Below are positions 20,458-32,679 of a DNA stretch of 64,000 nucleotides, in pieces; within the stretch, counting starts at the first letter, position 1; the number at the start of each line of letters is the position of its first letter. The stretch is from Posidonia oceanica (taxonomy: Eukaryota > Streptophyta > Magnoliopsida > Alismatales > Posidoniaceae). The translations under genes and the position numbers were made by a program. The notes below the pieces were generated by a model. That model saw only the letters and a program-made list of their open reading frames with translations, did not search any database and had not been told where the DNA came from. Location: positions 86,870,001 to 86,934,000 of the forward strand of contig JAZBRS010000020.1 of assembly GCA_037176725.1 (NCBI GenBank), given 5' to 3'.

Positions 20458-22914
20458 ATGGCCCAGTACGTTAGTGAGCCTCTCTTTACTCTTGTCACGG
20501 AGGGTGTTTCCGCTTCGGCCCCTCCGGTTGCTCCTTCAGTTCCCTTTGTGCCTCCTGTGACGTCAGGGTTTCCCCCCCTGACGCCTCTGGTATCTCAGTT
20601 CGTCCCGGGACATTTGCAAGCATCTGTCCCTCTAGATCCGGTCGCCGAGTCCATCTTGATGACCATTACTCGTGTTCCAAAGATGCCTTTGGCCCCTCCT
20701 TCCCAGGGATACGTCACCATTGACATCTCTTCTACCGTTGCTGCGACTCTTACTGTAGGACCTGTTTCTCCTAGACAGTCTGTGTCAGTGCCACTTGCTT
20801 CTCAACCCTCGCCGGCACTGCACTTCAGCATTCCCGCTGACGGGACGCTTGAGGCACAGTACCAGCACTTGATGGAGCTTGCCTAGAGACTGCAGGGCAT
20901 GGCTCTATTGGTTCATCCCTCCTTCACTCCTGTCGCTCCTGAGGTTCCCTGGCGGCCAGTTCCTGCATATCATGCATTTGCCACAACACCTTGGCCTCGA
21001 CCATCGTCTCAACTGCTCACGGTTCCGACGATGGGGGCCCGATTGCCGCCTCCCACAGCACAACACATAGCACAGCATGCACTTCCGCCCCCTGGTGGCC
21101 AGTCCTTTGGGCTGGCTAGAGCACAGTACCCCACTAGCTCGCTGTCTGGCACCCCGCCTGGGCAGCAACTGGTGCTCCAGCACACTACACCTTCCATAGC
21201 ACATCATGTCATTTATCCCCCTCCCTTGCATCAGGCCCAAAACCCTGCATACATTCCTGCATACACAGTTCCACCGCACGGATACGCCGGCCATCCCATT
21301 GCTCCACCAAGCGACGCTATGGTAGATCCAGAGGAGCACTTAGGTGCGATCCATTCGGCGTATGTGCTCACTACCCCTGCTGATCCCTCTCTTGCGGCAG
21401 CAAATCCAGACACTATCAATAACAGGATGGACGTCCTGGAGAAGGCACTACGACTAGTGCAAGGTACTGAGCACCAGACCTACCAGTTCCGGGACCTTTG
21501 TTGCTTTCCAGAGGTGGTACTCCCTCCGAAGTTTAAAATCCTGGACTTTGACAAATATAATGGTAGGGGCTGTCCCGTAGCACATCTGAAGGCGTATCAT
21601 GGTGATCTCGCTCAGCTCTAGGCTGATGAGAGGTTGCTGATCCGCCTGTTCCAAAAGAGCTTGACTGGGCCGGCACTCAAGCGGTTCACTTCGCTTGATA
21701 TGTCAGCCATCAAGACTTGGAACGACCTCAGTCAGGCGTTCCTAGAATAATATTCCTTCAACCTCGACCTGGTCCCAAAGCGCGCGGACCTGGTCGCAAC
21801 CAAGCAGAATCCCAACGAGCCGTTCGGGGAGTACGTCGGCCGCTGGCGCACTCTTGCTTCACAAGTCCGAGATAGACCCTTTGACGAGGAGTCTATTGAG
21901 ATCGTTATCATGGAGGCGGAGCCATCTCTCGGGGCTCTGCTTAGCATTCAACCTGTCACTACTTTTGCAGTACTAATCCGAGTTGGAGCACGCATAGAGA
22001 GTTCTTTGTGGAGTGGCAACTTCCCTACTCTCTCTGCGTTCGCTAAGCAGGCCGCGATCAGCAGTAACAGCGCCAACAGCAGCACCTCCAACAACAACAG
22101 CAGTAGCAGCAACAATCGCCCCAAGAAGAAAGACTCTCCGAAGACCGCTGTTGCATTTGTCAATTCTCCTGCTGCGCCTATTCACCTGCCGTCCTGGCCT
22201 ACCGTAGCTTAGATGGTGTATGCTCCTGCACCTAGGAATCCACCCACACCACAGATCACTACCACCGCTAGACCGGTTTATCCCGTCGCACCAGTTCAGC
22301 AAGGCTCATACCCGAGGCAAAGAAGGCCACCCACTGAGAAGCGGAAGTTCGCCCCACTGGTGGAACCGCTCACGGCCATCTTGCCAAAGGTTGCACCGCT
22401 CCTGAGATTCCCAAAGGTTCGCCCGCCCCCAAATCCCTTGCCGTATTGGTATAAGGCGAACCTCTTTTGCAATTTCCATCGAAGTGTCGGGCACTCGACG
22501 AACAATTGCTTCACCCTACGAAATGCTATTCAGGACTTGATCGAATCGGGAACGATTGTGATCAACACGCACGAGGCATCCACTCATGCACCCACTCATG
22601 CATCTGCTCTTTCATCTGTTCCCCCTCATTCTGGCATCGTCCGCCAACCTCTACCAGAACACTCTTATCCGGGAGGTGCAGGAACCTCAGGTATTCACTC
22701 TCTTTTCCCTTCTGGGCCTACTACATCTGTAGTTGACCCTTCTGATCTCATCTCTGATGTCTCTGAGCCTTTTCCTGTAGCTCTTTATCTTGTGGCTATT
22801 GCCGACTCTGAGTCGGGAGTTCACATGATCCGACCGTGTGCCAGGCCGAGCGCCCCCTACTATGCCTCCTCAGGCTCAACCCCCTGTACACCTCCTAGCT
22901 TGGGCCCAGCCTAG
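20458..22914 (+). pseudogene. gag of B
   Basis: This is the structural polyprotein. The start is placed at ATGGCCCAG (20458), which A also has at 45855; an in-frame ATG at 20386 is not kept in A. A Pro/Ser/Thr-rich N-terminal third is followed by the capsid part from FKILDFDKYNGRG (about 21535), LLIRLFQKSLTGPAL and EYVGRWRTLASQV. Then come an Asn/Ser-rich run and a CHHC zinc knuckle (CNFHRSVGHSTNNC, about 22468-22510) of the Tat type. In-frame stops are at 20884 (TAG), 21619 (TAG), 21748 (TAA), 22210 (TAG) and 22912 (TAG). Element A reads Gln at most of these. The frame stays open after 22912 into the protease, so gag and protease were one ORF. Confidence 0.85.
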
Positions 22915-24996
22915 ATCCCCTGTCCATCTCTTAGGGCGGCCCTAGTTAGGATCCCCTGTACACCTTTTAGGCAGACCTCAGCCAACCCCTGCCTTCCCTC
23001 CCCAACAACCTTACCTTTCTCCCCAATATCCAGTAGGCCCCTTGCAGCCCCTCCTATGCTCACAGCACGTGCTCCTGTGGTTATTGATTTAACTCAGGAC
23101 ACCCATCGCATACCCTACAGCTACGTCATAGAAATGTGTGCAGAAGTAATGCGATCGGGGAGGGTCTATAGACCCCCAGCACCGGCAGTTAGGCCAAACT
23201 ATCCAGAACCTGCTATGCCCCCACCCTCTAGCCAACCCATAGCAGACCAAGCCTTTAGCCAACCTGTAGCAGGCCAAACCTCTGCCCAACCTATAGCAAG
23301 CCAGGCCTATAGCCAATCCCTTGTAACTGTCCCTTTAAAGCTTGCCGCCAAAGCCACCCCTCCTACTGCCAAGAAGAACCAACCTAAGGCTGACATTACC
23401 TCTCAACTTAAGAAGTTAGAGCCGACATTTCCATTTGGGACCTGATACATACCTCTACCAAACACCGCGAAGCTTTTCTTTGTGTGTTCCAAGCCGCCCG
23501 TGTGTCCCAGTCTATTGAGCCCTCAACCTTGGAAAGCATGGTAGGGATGATTGCGGAGCCTCAAATCATCTCTTTTACTAGTGATGAACTGCCTCCGGCA
23601 GGGATTAATCACAACCAACCCTTGTTTGTCTCGGTTCAGTTCAAAAACTTTCGCATTCCTCCCACGCTGGTTGATAACAAGTCAGGCCTTAATGTCTGCC
23701 CTTTGCGTACTGCAACAAAGCTCGGATTCAAAGCCAAGGATATCACACCAACTATAAAAGGAATGACAGCTTTTGACAATACCCACCATGACACTCTAGG
23801 GATCCTAATTATTCCTCTTGCCATTGGCCCGGTTGTATTCGATGTAGAATTCTATGTCGTCGACTTGAAGCCAAATTTTAACTTCCTGCTTGGGCGCCCT
23901 TGGCTCCACAAGCATCAAGTCCTTCCCTCGACCCTCCATCGCATGATAAAGTACCGCTGCGGCGATGATGTCATTGTCGTCATGGCGGAGAACTTTGAGA
24001 AGGAGCGGATCAAGGCAGTCTCCCCCGTCTCTTCACAAACCATTCCTTTTGACCCTAAAACCTCCGATGCTTTGTATCGTGTTAATCGGTGTGAGCTGGT
24101 TAACTTCATTCCTCATCTTGAACGCGTCAACTCCTTGGCCGTTCACAATAACCCCTTTCGAATGGTCAAGAATGTATGTCACAGATGGGGTTACGTTAAG
24201 GGTACACCGCTCGGGCGTCACGGCCAGGGGATCGCAGAGCCGATCGTAGCAGTGGAGCGGAGGAAATCAGAAGGCCTCGGTTACGAGCCCAAGCCCAACG
24301 AAGATGACTGCTTTCAACTGAAGAATCAGAAGACGGTCATCCCCAGGGACATCACTAACTTCACCAGTGCAGGTATTCTAGGATCAATTGATGGTCAAGC
24401 CGCGATGTCGGCAAAAGATTGGGTCTGCATTGAGGACTACTACTCGGATGAGGAGCAGTCTGGCACAGTAGAGGCAGTCCCAACTGGTGGCAAAGCTCTG
24501 ATCAGCACGGAGGCACCTTGGTCGGTTTGTTTGGCCCTACCTTCAACAGATACAACAGTCAACTTAGCAGGCCCTGTGGCAGCACTGACAAGCTTTCACA
24601 TTTCTGCAGCCACATCAGTATTACAAGCACAAGCAGCAGCGGCAACTCAGAAGTCAGGGACACCCCTTCAGGCACAATCAGCCAGTCAACCTACGGTCGC
24701 AGTCGCATTAGTACCGCTGTCACCCTCTCAGGAGGGACAGTCAGTCAATTCAGTCAGCAGTGCGACTCGGCCCACTTCAGTAGCTGCATCACAGAAAATG
24801 GAGCTGGTGCCGTCTGCTACACATCTTCCTGTCGCAAAATAGCGACCCTCGTGGTAGACCCCCATGGTGTCAAAGGCCGCACCCTCACTGTTACAACTAG
24901 ATGCAGAGGTCCAGTCGAGCAACACAGCCTCCCAACCATTGGGTCCTCAGAAGAGCACCACTGCCTACCCTCCAACTACAGCAGTAACCTTGGCAG
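22915..24996 (+). pseudogene. Protease and linker of B
   Basis: The frame continues from gag to about 23415, where one base is missing relative to A, and then runs 23484-24842. Landmarks: VIDLTQDTHRIPYSY (23080); the pre-protease helix region DIS.WDLIH; the active-site region LVDNKSGLNVCPLRT (Asp at 23673), where A has DNGSG and many Tat elements have DNGS rather than DTG; the flap side GMTAFDNTHHDTLG; and LLGRPWLHKHQV. A G-patch-like GTPLGRHGQGIAEP follows at about 24200, and acidic EDYYSDEEQSG at 24430. The Gly of the active site is Lys here. A stop at 24840 is shared with A (50121). The linker is then cut at 24996 by element E. Confidence 0.8.
24992..24996 (+). repeat. Left target-site duplication of E
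   Basis: GGCAG stands directly before E and GGCAA directly after it (30645-30649), agreeing in 4 of 5 bases. Confidence 0.6.
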
Positions 24997-26107
24997 TGTT
25001 AGGATTCTAGGCTTCACTAGAGGGGGGTGAATAGTGATTTAAAGGATAAGTGCGGATTTTAAAATACTCTTTAACTATTTTAAGCAAATTAGTAAGTAAA
25101 TGAAATATGGAGTTATGGATTTGAATGTTTAAAGTAAAACATGCGTAGAAGGGGATGAGAGGCAATGAAAATATACACAAGTAATTTTATAATGGTTCAG
25201 CCACCCCAGCCTAGTCCACTCCCCGAGAAATCCCCTCGAGAGTTACCTTAACTTTGATCTTGTTTTGGGCCAAGATCTTGCCTTACACCTTGACGAGACC
25301 ACGCCAAGCTCCCGCAAAAACCGCGGTTACCCTTCTCGCTCCCGGAGAAGAACTCACACAAGAAAACTGAAGATTACAACTCTATTGACTCTTTTCTTTA
25401 TCTCCCAAAACTCTTTTGGCAATGTGAAAATGATGGAAATGTATCTCTCTTGCTTTGGGAATCTTTCTCACAAAATAGGAGTAGAATACTTGGAAAATGA
25501 TGTGGCTTGAAGCTCTATATGATGTGGTATCTCTATGTGATGAATGGGGGTCCTATTTATAAGAAAACATGGGTAAAAGTTTGTCTCTAACGGCTCTTTC
25601 AACGTTCACAAACGGCTAGTCAAATGGTAGACCGAAATTTTTTGGTATGCCATTTTAGCTCAGATTGCTAAAGCAAAAACGACCAAATCGGTAGACCGTC
25701 AAAATTCGGTATACCGAAAATCTCTGATTCGGTAGACTGTAAAATTTCGGTAGACCGTTTTGCATGAAAATTCTGTATTTCACCATTTCCATGATTTTGA
25801 AGCTTTTTGCAAATTTTCTCGAACCACTTGCTCATGGACCTAAATGCTTCTAACCTAGAGTACTCTAGGGTTAACTAGGTCACTCTTTCATGATTCTTGG
25901 GGATTTTATAAAAGACATATTACAACTCAAACATATTACAAAAGTTACATATTTAGAGTTGAACACAAGTCTTCATTGAAGCTCCATGAGTCATTTCGCC
26001 TTCTTCTTTTTTAAGGTCTATAAGAATGCTTTCTTAACTAATAAGAATGGTTAGAACACAAAATATTTTGTTATCATCAAAACCAAGATGAGGCAATTTT
26101 GCCAACA
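24997..26107 (-). repeat. 3' LTR of E
   Basis: On the minus strand it starts TGTTGGCAAAATTG (26107) and ends CTAGAATCCTAACA (24997). It matches 29534-30644 over its whole length with only scattered single-base differences, and holds the same TATA box (25554-25561) and CGGTATACCG-type palindromes (about 25625-25770). Confidence 0.9.
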
Positions 26108-26122
26108 ATCTCCCCCTTTTTG
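26108..26122 (-). other. Polypurine tract of E
   Basis: The minus strand reads CAAAAAGGGGGAGAT directly before the 3' LTR, a typical copia plus-strand primer. Confidence 0.8.
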
Positions 26123-28069
26123 ATGATGACAAAAACCATAAATATACAAAGCTATAGAACTGGCTCCCCCTTAGAATATGCATGAATATATGTCAATAAA
26201 ATCTTAATGCACCCCCTCTTATCTTATAATAACATGATAAGCTCAAAAACATAGCTTTGGAAAACCTATCCTATTCTTCTCCCCCTTTTTGTCATAAGCA
26301 AAAAGAATAGAAGGCATAAATCCAAAGAAATATATGCAACATAAGCAAGAGAATTATCAAAACAGATATTCAACTAAGTATCAATATAAGCTTCTCCCCT
26401 TTTTATTAATATAAGGATATTCAATAAGGCATCAAAACCAGTGTTAAAATATTTAATAGGAATCAACTTCATCCTCAAATGTAAAGTAAAATTCAATAAG
26501 CATCGAAATCTTAAAAATATTCATAGATATTCAGTAATCTCCCCTTTCCTTCAAGCATAGATATTTATTTGCCAAAATTTACCATTTGTTAAAAGATACC
26601 AATTGTTAAAAATACCAATTTATAATAAGATGTCAATTTGTGAGAAAAAATACCAAGTGTAAAAAAAAATCAACTTTTGTAAGATTTTTAATAAGAAATT
26701 ATCAAAATCATCTTCAAAAGGTAACTGATAAGCGATAAGCATCTAAAACAATTCTTTTGTTCAATAATAATCAATAAGATTAGAAATCATTTTTATTTAA
26801 TCAACAATATGATGAGTAAATAATATTCAATCAATTTCAACTTCATATGATACATGATATGCATGAATTTCAATTTCATATGGTAAAGTCAATTGATACC
26901 AAATGTTAGATCTATACCAATATGTTAGATCAATAGGCATCAAGATCAAAAGATATTTTGTGAGAATCATCAATTGTAAGATAGTCAATGAATCATAGTA
27001 AGCTCCCCCTTACACCAATCATGGGTAAAAAGAAAATTCAGATATTCAATAAGCTTGAAATTCATTAATTTTTATAAGAGATACCAATCAATTGTTAAAA
27101 GATACTCAATGTTGATACCAATTGTTGGAAAATATTCCATTAAAACTTATCATCAAATCAAATGCCAAAATTAATTAATATGATACCCAATGTTGAATCT
27201 ATATCAATTAATAGGCATTGATATCAAAATATTATGATGTAAAAGATATTCAATATGCTCCCCCTATCAACAAGCATATGTAAAATAGTTCAATATCAAG
27301 TAGTGATAACATTAAGAATTAAAAACTCTCATTTTCATTTCAACATGAGCAAAATGATATAACAAGATATTAACATTATCAAGACAGAGAATTACATTAA
27401 GTCAATCATGATAATAAGATAAAACACTATAACCCTTCCTAAGATGAGATATGTTAATTTAAACACAATTACATAGGATTAAATTCTGTATATAATGATT
27501 CAAAATTTTTATCAAAGGCATAAAATATCAATAAACAGAAAGATCATAAGCCATGAATATTATTTCAAATAAAAAAAATTTAGTCAAGAAATTTAAATTT
27601 TCAAACTTTCAGTCATTTCGGCAAACCGGATAAAAACGGCAAACCGAATCAGGAATTTTCGAAAAACCGGTCAAAAATGAATTTCCGAATCAGAGATTTT
27701 CGGAAAATCGGTAAATATCGGTTCACCAAAAAATCTACAGGTTTTTCATTTTTTCTGCATAATTCGTACACCGGACGAAAAAGAACTTCTGAACCAGGGA
27801 TTTTCGAAAAATCGGTCAAAAATGAACTTCCGAATCAGGGATTTTCGAAAAATCGGTCCAAAAAACAGTATTCCGAACTAGTTTAAAACAGAGATATATT
27901 TTTATAGAGAATAACACCAATTGTTTGTGATGTAAATTCATGATAAATTAAGTGAAATTCTATCCAAATAATTTCATTAATCAATGAGTTAAAAACATCC
28001 TTTTTAATGGGATTTCCAAATATTTGTCAATGATTGATAGTCCCATGTTCCTTCTCCTTCTTGGAGAAA
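26123..28069 (-). other. Noncoding 3' region of E
   Basis: About 1.95 kb between gag and the polypurine tract is very AT-rich, with 'ataccaattgttaaaagatacc' and 'gatattcaat'-like short repeats and several 'ctccccctt' runs (minus-strand AAGGGGGAG, like extra polypurine tracts, e.g. near 26170, 26280, 26395, 27005 and 27260). No ORF with a recognisable product. At 27600-27885 it has the repeats shared with D. Confidence 0.7.
27600..27885 (-). repeat. Repeat block shared with element D
   Basis: On the minus strand this repeats 'ttcgaaaatccctgattcggaagttcatttttgaccg' style units, matching 8280-8600 of D, including 'tgcagaaaaa.gaaaaacctgtagatt'. It marks the place after gag where E and D are still alike although all of pol is missing. 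Confidence 0.65.
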
Positions 28070-29476
28070 TTAAGTACCAAGCAGAGATTTTGGTACCCAC
28101 TTAATTTTGGGTCCAAATGGATTAGTATTATTATTTCTCATTTTAGAGATCCATTTATCTCTGTTTTTCTTTTTCATGACAAATTCATAACTTTCATTAT
28201 TTTTCGGTCTAATAAAACCATTTTCATATGGAATAGCATTTTCAGGTACATTTCTATACTTTCTTCCATCAAGAGTTTTCTTTCTAACATCAATTAGTAA
28301 ATTCTCACTTTTGATTTTTAAAGATGCAATGTTGCTTTCCAACAAATCAAATCTACCTTTCATGATATTCAACTCATTTTTCAAAATATCATTTTCTATT
28401 TTAAATGATTTATTCTTAGATCTCAATTTTTCATTTTCATTTGAAATCAACTCCTTTTCATGAGATATATCCATAAGACTCTTGTTTATACTTTTGTTTT
28501 TGCCAATCAAAGACTTATGTTTCAAATATAGCTCATTGAAGGCATCACGTAATTCATCAATTGCGAAATCTTCAATATTGTCCAAAGATGTTACCTCACT
28601 AGACATAGCCATAAAACATGAGTGAGCCACTTCACCATCTTCATTGGAGGTATCGCTATCATCCCATGTAGCTTGAAAAGCCTTCTTTTTCTTGGTTTTT
28701 CTTTTGTCCTTCTTTTGAATCCTTTCTTTCTTTAAGAATGACTTGAACTTGTTAGCAATAAAAACAAAATCTTCCTCATCCGAATTATCCGACTCATTTG
28801 AGACAATAAATGCAATACTATTCTTTTCTGGAACTTTTTTTATTTCTTTTTCAATCAATTGCACTTCATAGGAGGTGAGATTTTCTATGAGTTCTTCTAG
28901 TGAATAATTTGAGAGGTCTTTTGCCTCTTCAATGGCAGTAGTCTTTTTCTCCCATTCTAGAGTTAAAGATCGAAGAATTTTTCTAACTAGATCACTTTGA
29001 GAAAAACTTTTACCAAGTGATTGCAAATTATTTGTAATATTAGAAAATCTAGTAAACATGTTTCCAATGGATTCATTAGGTTGCATTTTAAACATTTCAT
29101 ACTTATGTATAAGCATATTAATTTTTGTTTCTTTTACATGGTTTGTTCCCTCATGAGTTACTTCAAAAATATGCCATGCATCATGAGAAGTACTATAATT
29201 AGAAATTCGATTGAATTCATCTTGACTAATAGCACAAAATAAAGTGTTCAATCCCTTAGCATCTAAAGTAGCTAAGTTTATTCCATCTTCATTCCATTTC
29301 TTATAATCTTTCTTACTAGGAGTATAACCATTTATAACAATGTTCCATAAATTAAAACCAATAGATTTGAGGTAAATTTGCATTCTACACTTCCAATAAT
29401 TATAATTTGTACCATCAAAGAAAGGAGGTCTATATATGCTTTGTCCCTCTACAATGTTATTGTCAAATGAAGCCAT
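28070..29476 (-). CDS. gag of E, intact, zinc knuckle missing
   Basis: A 468-residue ORF on the minus strand, start MASFDNNIVEGQ, stop after KWVPKSLLGT; the only full-length open gag in the window. It has the copia gag N-terminus (SIYRPPFFDGTNYNYWKCRM), the core around AWHIFEVTHEGT and NESIGNMFTRF, an acidic segment (SNESDNSDEEDF), a Lys-rich patch (KKERIQKKDKRKTKKKK, about 28690-28745) and a coiled-coil-like C-terminal half. Compared with D, about 33 residues holding the CCHC knuckle are absent exactly at the Lys-rich patch, which may replace it in RNA binding. Its stop corresponds to the natural end of gag in D. It would form particles in the cytoplasm. Expression is likely from the LTR at 29534-30644. 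Confidence 0.85.
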   Translation of the reverse strand: MASFDNNIVEGQSIYRPPFFDGTNYNYWKCRMQIYLKSIGFNLWNIVINGYTPSKKDYKKWNEDGINLATLDAKGLNTLFCAISQDEFNRISNYSTSHDAWHIFEVTHEGTNHVKETKINMLIHKYEMFKMQPNESIGNMFTRFSNITNNLQSLGKSFSQSDLVRKILRSLTLEWEKKTTAIEEAKDLSNYSLEELIENLTSYEVQLIEKEIKKVPEKNSIAFIVSNESDNSDEEDFVFIANKFKSFLKKERIQKKDKRKTKKKKAFQATWDDSDTSNEDGEVAHSCFMAMSSEVTSLDNIEDFAIDELRDAFNELYLKHKSLIGKNKSINKSLMDISHEKELISNENEKLRSKNKSFKIENDILKNELNIMKGRFDLLESNIASLKIKSENLLIDVRKKTLDGRKYRNVPENAIPYENGFIRPKNNESYEFVMKKKNRDKWISKMRNNNTNPFGPKIKWVPKSLLGT

Positions 29477-29519
29477 TTAAACTAGAAGATGTTTAAATCT
29501 TATATTCTAGAAAAACGAA

Positions 29520-29531
29520 GCTCTAATACCA
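29520..29531 (-). other. Primer binding site of E (initiator-Met tRNA)
   Basis: The minus strand reads TGGTATTAGAGC just inside the 5' LTR, one mismatch from the standard TGGTATCAGAGC. Confidence 0.8.
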
Positions 29532-29533
29532 AT

Positions 29534-30644
29534 TGTTAGGATTCTAGGCTTCACTAGAGGGGGGTAAATAGTGATTTAAAGGATAAATGTGGATTTTAAA
29601 ATACTCTTTAACTATTTTAAGCAAATTAGTAAGTAAATGAAATATGGAGTTATAGATTTGAATGTTTAAACTAAAACATGCATAGAAGGGGATGAGAGGC
29701 AATGAAAATATACACAAGTAATTTTATAGTGGTTCAGCCACCCCGGCCTAGTCCACTCTCCGAGAAATCCCCTCGAGAGTTACCTTAACTTTGATCTTGT
29801 TTCGGGCCAAGACCTTGCCTTACACCTTGATGAGACCACGCCAAGCTCCCGCAAAAACCACGGTAACCCTTCTCGCTCTCGGAGAAGAACTCACACAAGA
29901 AAACTAAAGATTACAACTCTGTTGATTCTTTTCTATATCTCCCAAAACTCTTTTGGCAATGTGAAAATGATGGAAATGTATCTCTCTTGCTTTGGGAATC
30001 TTTCTCACAAAATAAGAGTAGAATACTTGGAAAATGATGTGGCTTGAAGCTCTATATGATGTGGTATCTCTATGTGATGAATGGGGGTCCTATTTATAAG
30101 AAAATATGGGTAAAAATTTGTCTCTAACGGCTCTTTCAACATTCACAAACGGCTAGTCAAATGGTAGACCGAAATTTTTCGGTATGCCGTTTTAGCTCAG
30201 ATTGCTAAAGCAAAAACGACCAAATCGGTAGACCGTCAAAATTCGGTATACCGAAAATCTCTGATTCGGTAGACTGTAAAATTTCGATTGACCGTTTTGC
30301 ATGAAAATTCTGTATTTGACCATTTCCATGATTTTGAAGCTTTTTGCAAATTTTCTCGAACCACTTGCTCATGGACCTAAATGCTTCTAACCTAGAGTAC
30401 TCTAGGGTTAACTAGGTCACTCTTTCATGATTCTTGGGGATTTTATAAAAGACATATTACAACTCAAACATATTACAAAAGTTACATATTTAGAGTTGAA
30501 CACAAGTCTTCATTGAAGCTCCATGAGTCATTTCGCCTTCTTATTTTTCAAGGTCTATAAGAATGCTTTCTTAACTAATAAGAATGGTTAGAACACAAAA
30601 TATTTTGTTATCATCAAAACCGAGACGAGGCAATTTTGCCAACA
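29534..30644 (-). repeat. 5' LTR of E
   Basis: 1111 bp, the same length as the other LTR. It lies upstream of gag on the minus strand and would drive it. It carries TATAAATAGGACCC and upstream palindromes. Confidence 0.9.
30091..30098 (-). promoter_or_regulatory. TATA box of E
   Basis: TATAAATA on the minus strand followed by GGACCC, as in D at 3137. The palindrome cluster (about 30165-30300) lies 70-210 bp upstream. Confidence 0.6.
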
Positions 30645-32679
30645 GGCAACGCACCCATCTGCGGCCCCGCTGACCAATCTGTTTGGATCTCCGATCTTGA
30701 AGACGCCGTAATCAGGCGCGCCCGCGGGCCAGACAATGCAAGCATCGAGGGCGGTAATACATCTAGCAGCCGGGCCAGAGCTGCAGGCCCCCGGCACCTA
30801 CTACGTCGACTCACCCTCGGATGAGGAGGAAGGAGTGGCGGTAGAAGCCCAGGTCGATTCATGGATGGGAGACTTAGAGCTACTTTACCAGGAACAGCTC
30901 AAGTCGATAGCAGAGGACTTGGCAGAGCACCAAACTGTAGAGAGGAAAGGGAAAGCCGTGGTTACAGACCCTCCCCCGCAGGAAGACCATGCCTCTATCA
31001 TGGTCTTAGAAGAAGACTCAGCAACAGCGGACTTCCCTAGACCGGATGAGCTCATTACTCTGCAACCAGAAGGCGGGTCTAGGTGGTTTGTGCAGCACAT
31101 GCCCTACTCAGGCAGTGTAGCAAGCGACAGTGCCCAGATCAGCCGCCAGTTCGGCATATCCTCCACAAGTATACTAGAAGACGTGGGGAAGGAAGCATCA
31201 ACAGTCCAAGCAGCAATTGAGCCAACAGAGCTGAAAGTAGCATCAGTAACAGAGTTATCAGCAGCATTAGTAGCAGGGCCATCAGTAGTGCCATTGACAG
31301 AATCAGCAGGGCCATCAGTAAAGTCAGTAACAGAGTGCTTAGCAGAATCAGTCAGGCTGGAGCTGGCAGAGGAAGTTCCCAGGACGGAGGTCGTGCACCG
31401 AGGATACAAGAACACTCGAGTAAGCATGACCATCCTGAAGCGTCACCAGGGCCAAGCAGCGGAATATATACACTCTTTCGGTATCACAAACCCTTCTTTT
31501 GAGAAAGAGATCCTCTCAGAACTTATTGCCTATGGAGAGGAGGATGATACGGGCGAAGACGAGATAGATGAACCATTGCCCGAGTTCCAGCCCTATGACA
31601 ACGACCCACAAGGCCCCAACCTGCATGTTGAAGAAGAAACAGAGGTTATTAACATCAGTACAGCTGAGGAGGCCAGAGAAGTTCTTATTAGTGCCCAGCT
31701 GTCACCCCAGGCCCGAGAAGAGTTTATCGCATTCCTGAAGGAGTATGCGGATGTCTTCGCCTGGAGCTTCGAAGATATGGTCGGCCTTGATGTAGAGATA
31801 GTGGTGCATAACTTGCCCTTGAATCCAGATGCCAAGCCAGTAAAGCAGAAACTGAGAAGATGGCAACCGCAGTGGCTGCTTATGATCAAAGAAGAGATCA
31901 TGAAACAGCACAAAGTCAATTTTTTGAAGGTCGTCCTTTATCTTGAGTGGCAAGCAAACATTGTACCTGTGCCCAAGAAAGATGGCCGAGTCCGGATTTG
32001 TATCGACTATAGGGAGCTGAACAAGGCGAGTCCCAAGGACGATTTTCCATTGCCCCACATTGACATCCTGGTCGACAATACAGCGGGCCACAAGATGCTT
32101 TCTTTTATAGATGGCTTCTCCAGATATAACCAGATCAGATTGGCAGAAGAAGACAAGGAAAAGACTTCATTTATCACCCCCTGGGAAGTCTTCTGCTACC
32201 AAGTTATGCCGTTTGGGCTGAAGAATGCTAGCGCAACCTATCAGAGGGCCATGACTGCGCTGTTCCACGACCTCATGCACCAGGAAGTGGAGGTCAATGT
32301 AGACGATATGATCGCCAAAACCAAAGAACCTGAGGATCACCTTGCCTGTTTGAAAAAGCTCTTTGACCGCCTAAGAAAGTATAAGCTGTGCCTCAACCCC
32401 AACAAGTGTGTATTCAGGGTGTCTTCTGGCAAACTTCTGGGCTACATTGTTAGCCAAAGGGGGATTGAAGTGGACCTGATGAAAGCAAAAGCTATCATGG
32501 ACATGCCACCCCCTAGGACTGAAAAGGAGGTCAGGGGCCTGCTATGGCGTTTACAATATATCAGTCGCTTCATTGCACAGCTTACGCCCATCTACGAGCC
32601 AATATTCAAGCTCCTGAAGAAGAATGCACAGATTGATTGGAGCGAGGAGTGTCAGGCTGCATTTGCCAAGATCAAGTAG
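30645..32679 (+). pseudogene. Reverse transcriptase of B
   Basis: B resumes after E with the linker; from 30736 one frame is open to a TAG at 32677. An acidic, Ala/Ser/Val-rich linker leads to the pre-RT region (HIHSFGITNPSFEKEIL-like, about 31480). The polymerase has KKDGRVRICIDYRELNKASP (about 31975), DNTAGHKMLSFIDGFS, VMPFGLKNASATYQRAM, and the catalytic box at 32296, which reads NVDD instead of YVDD. The thumb and connection follow (CVFRVSSGKLLGYIVS). The product would copy element RNA to DNA. The Tyr-to-Asn change comes from a single base change and probably spoils activity. The TAG at 32677 is also present in A at 52320. Confidence 0.85.

Larger units (their letters stand above)
24997..30644 (-). 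mobile_element. Element E: gag-only SIRE-like copia (non-autonomous)
   Basis: This 5648-bp element lies on the minus strand with two 1111-bp LTRs, an initiator-Met primer site, one open gag and a polypurine tract, but no protease, integrase, reverse transcriptase or RNase H. The ~1.95 kb between gag and the polypurine tract is AT-rich and noncoding. It is related to element D in gag, LTR ends and the repeat region. It would need enzymes from a full relative. It fits the known class of LTR elements that keep only gag (TR-GAG). Confidence 0.9.
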
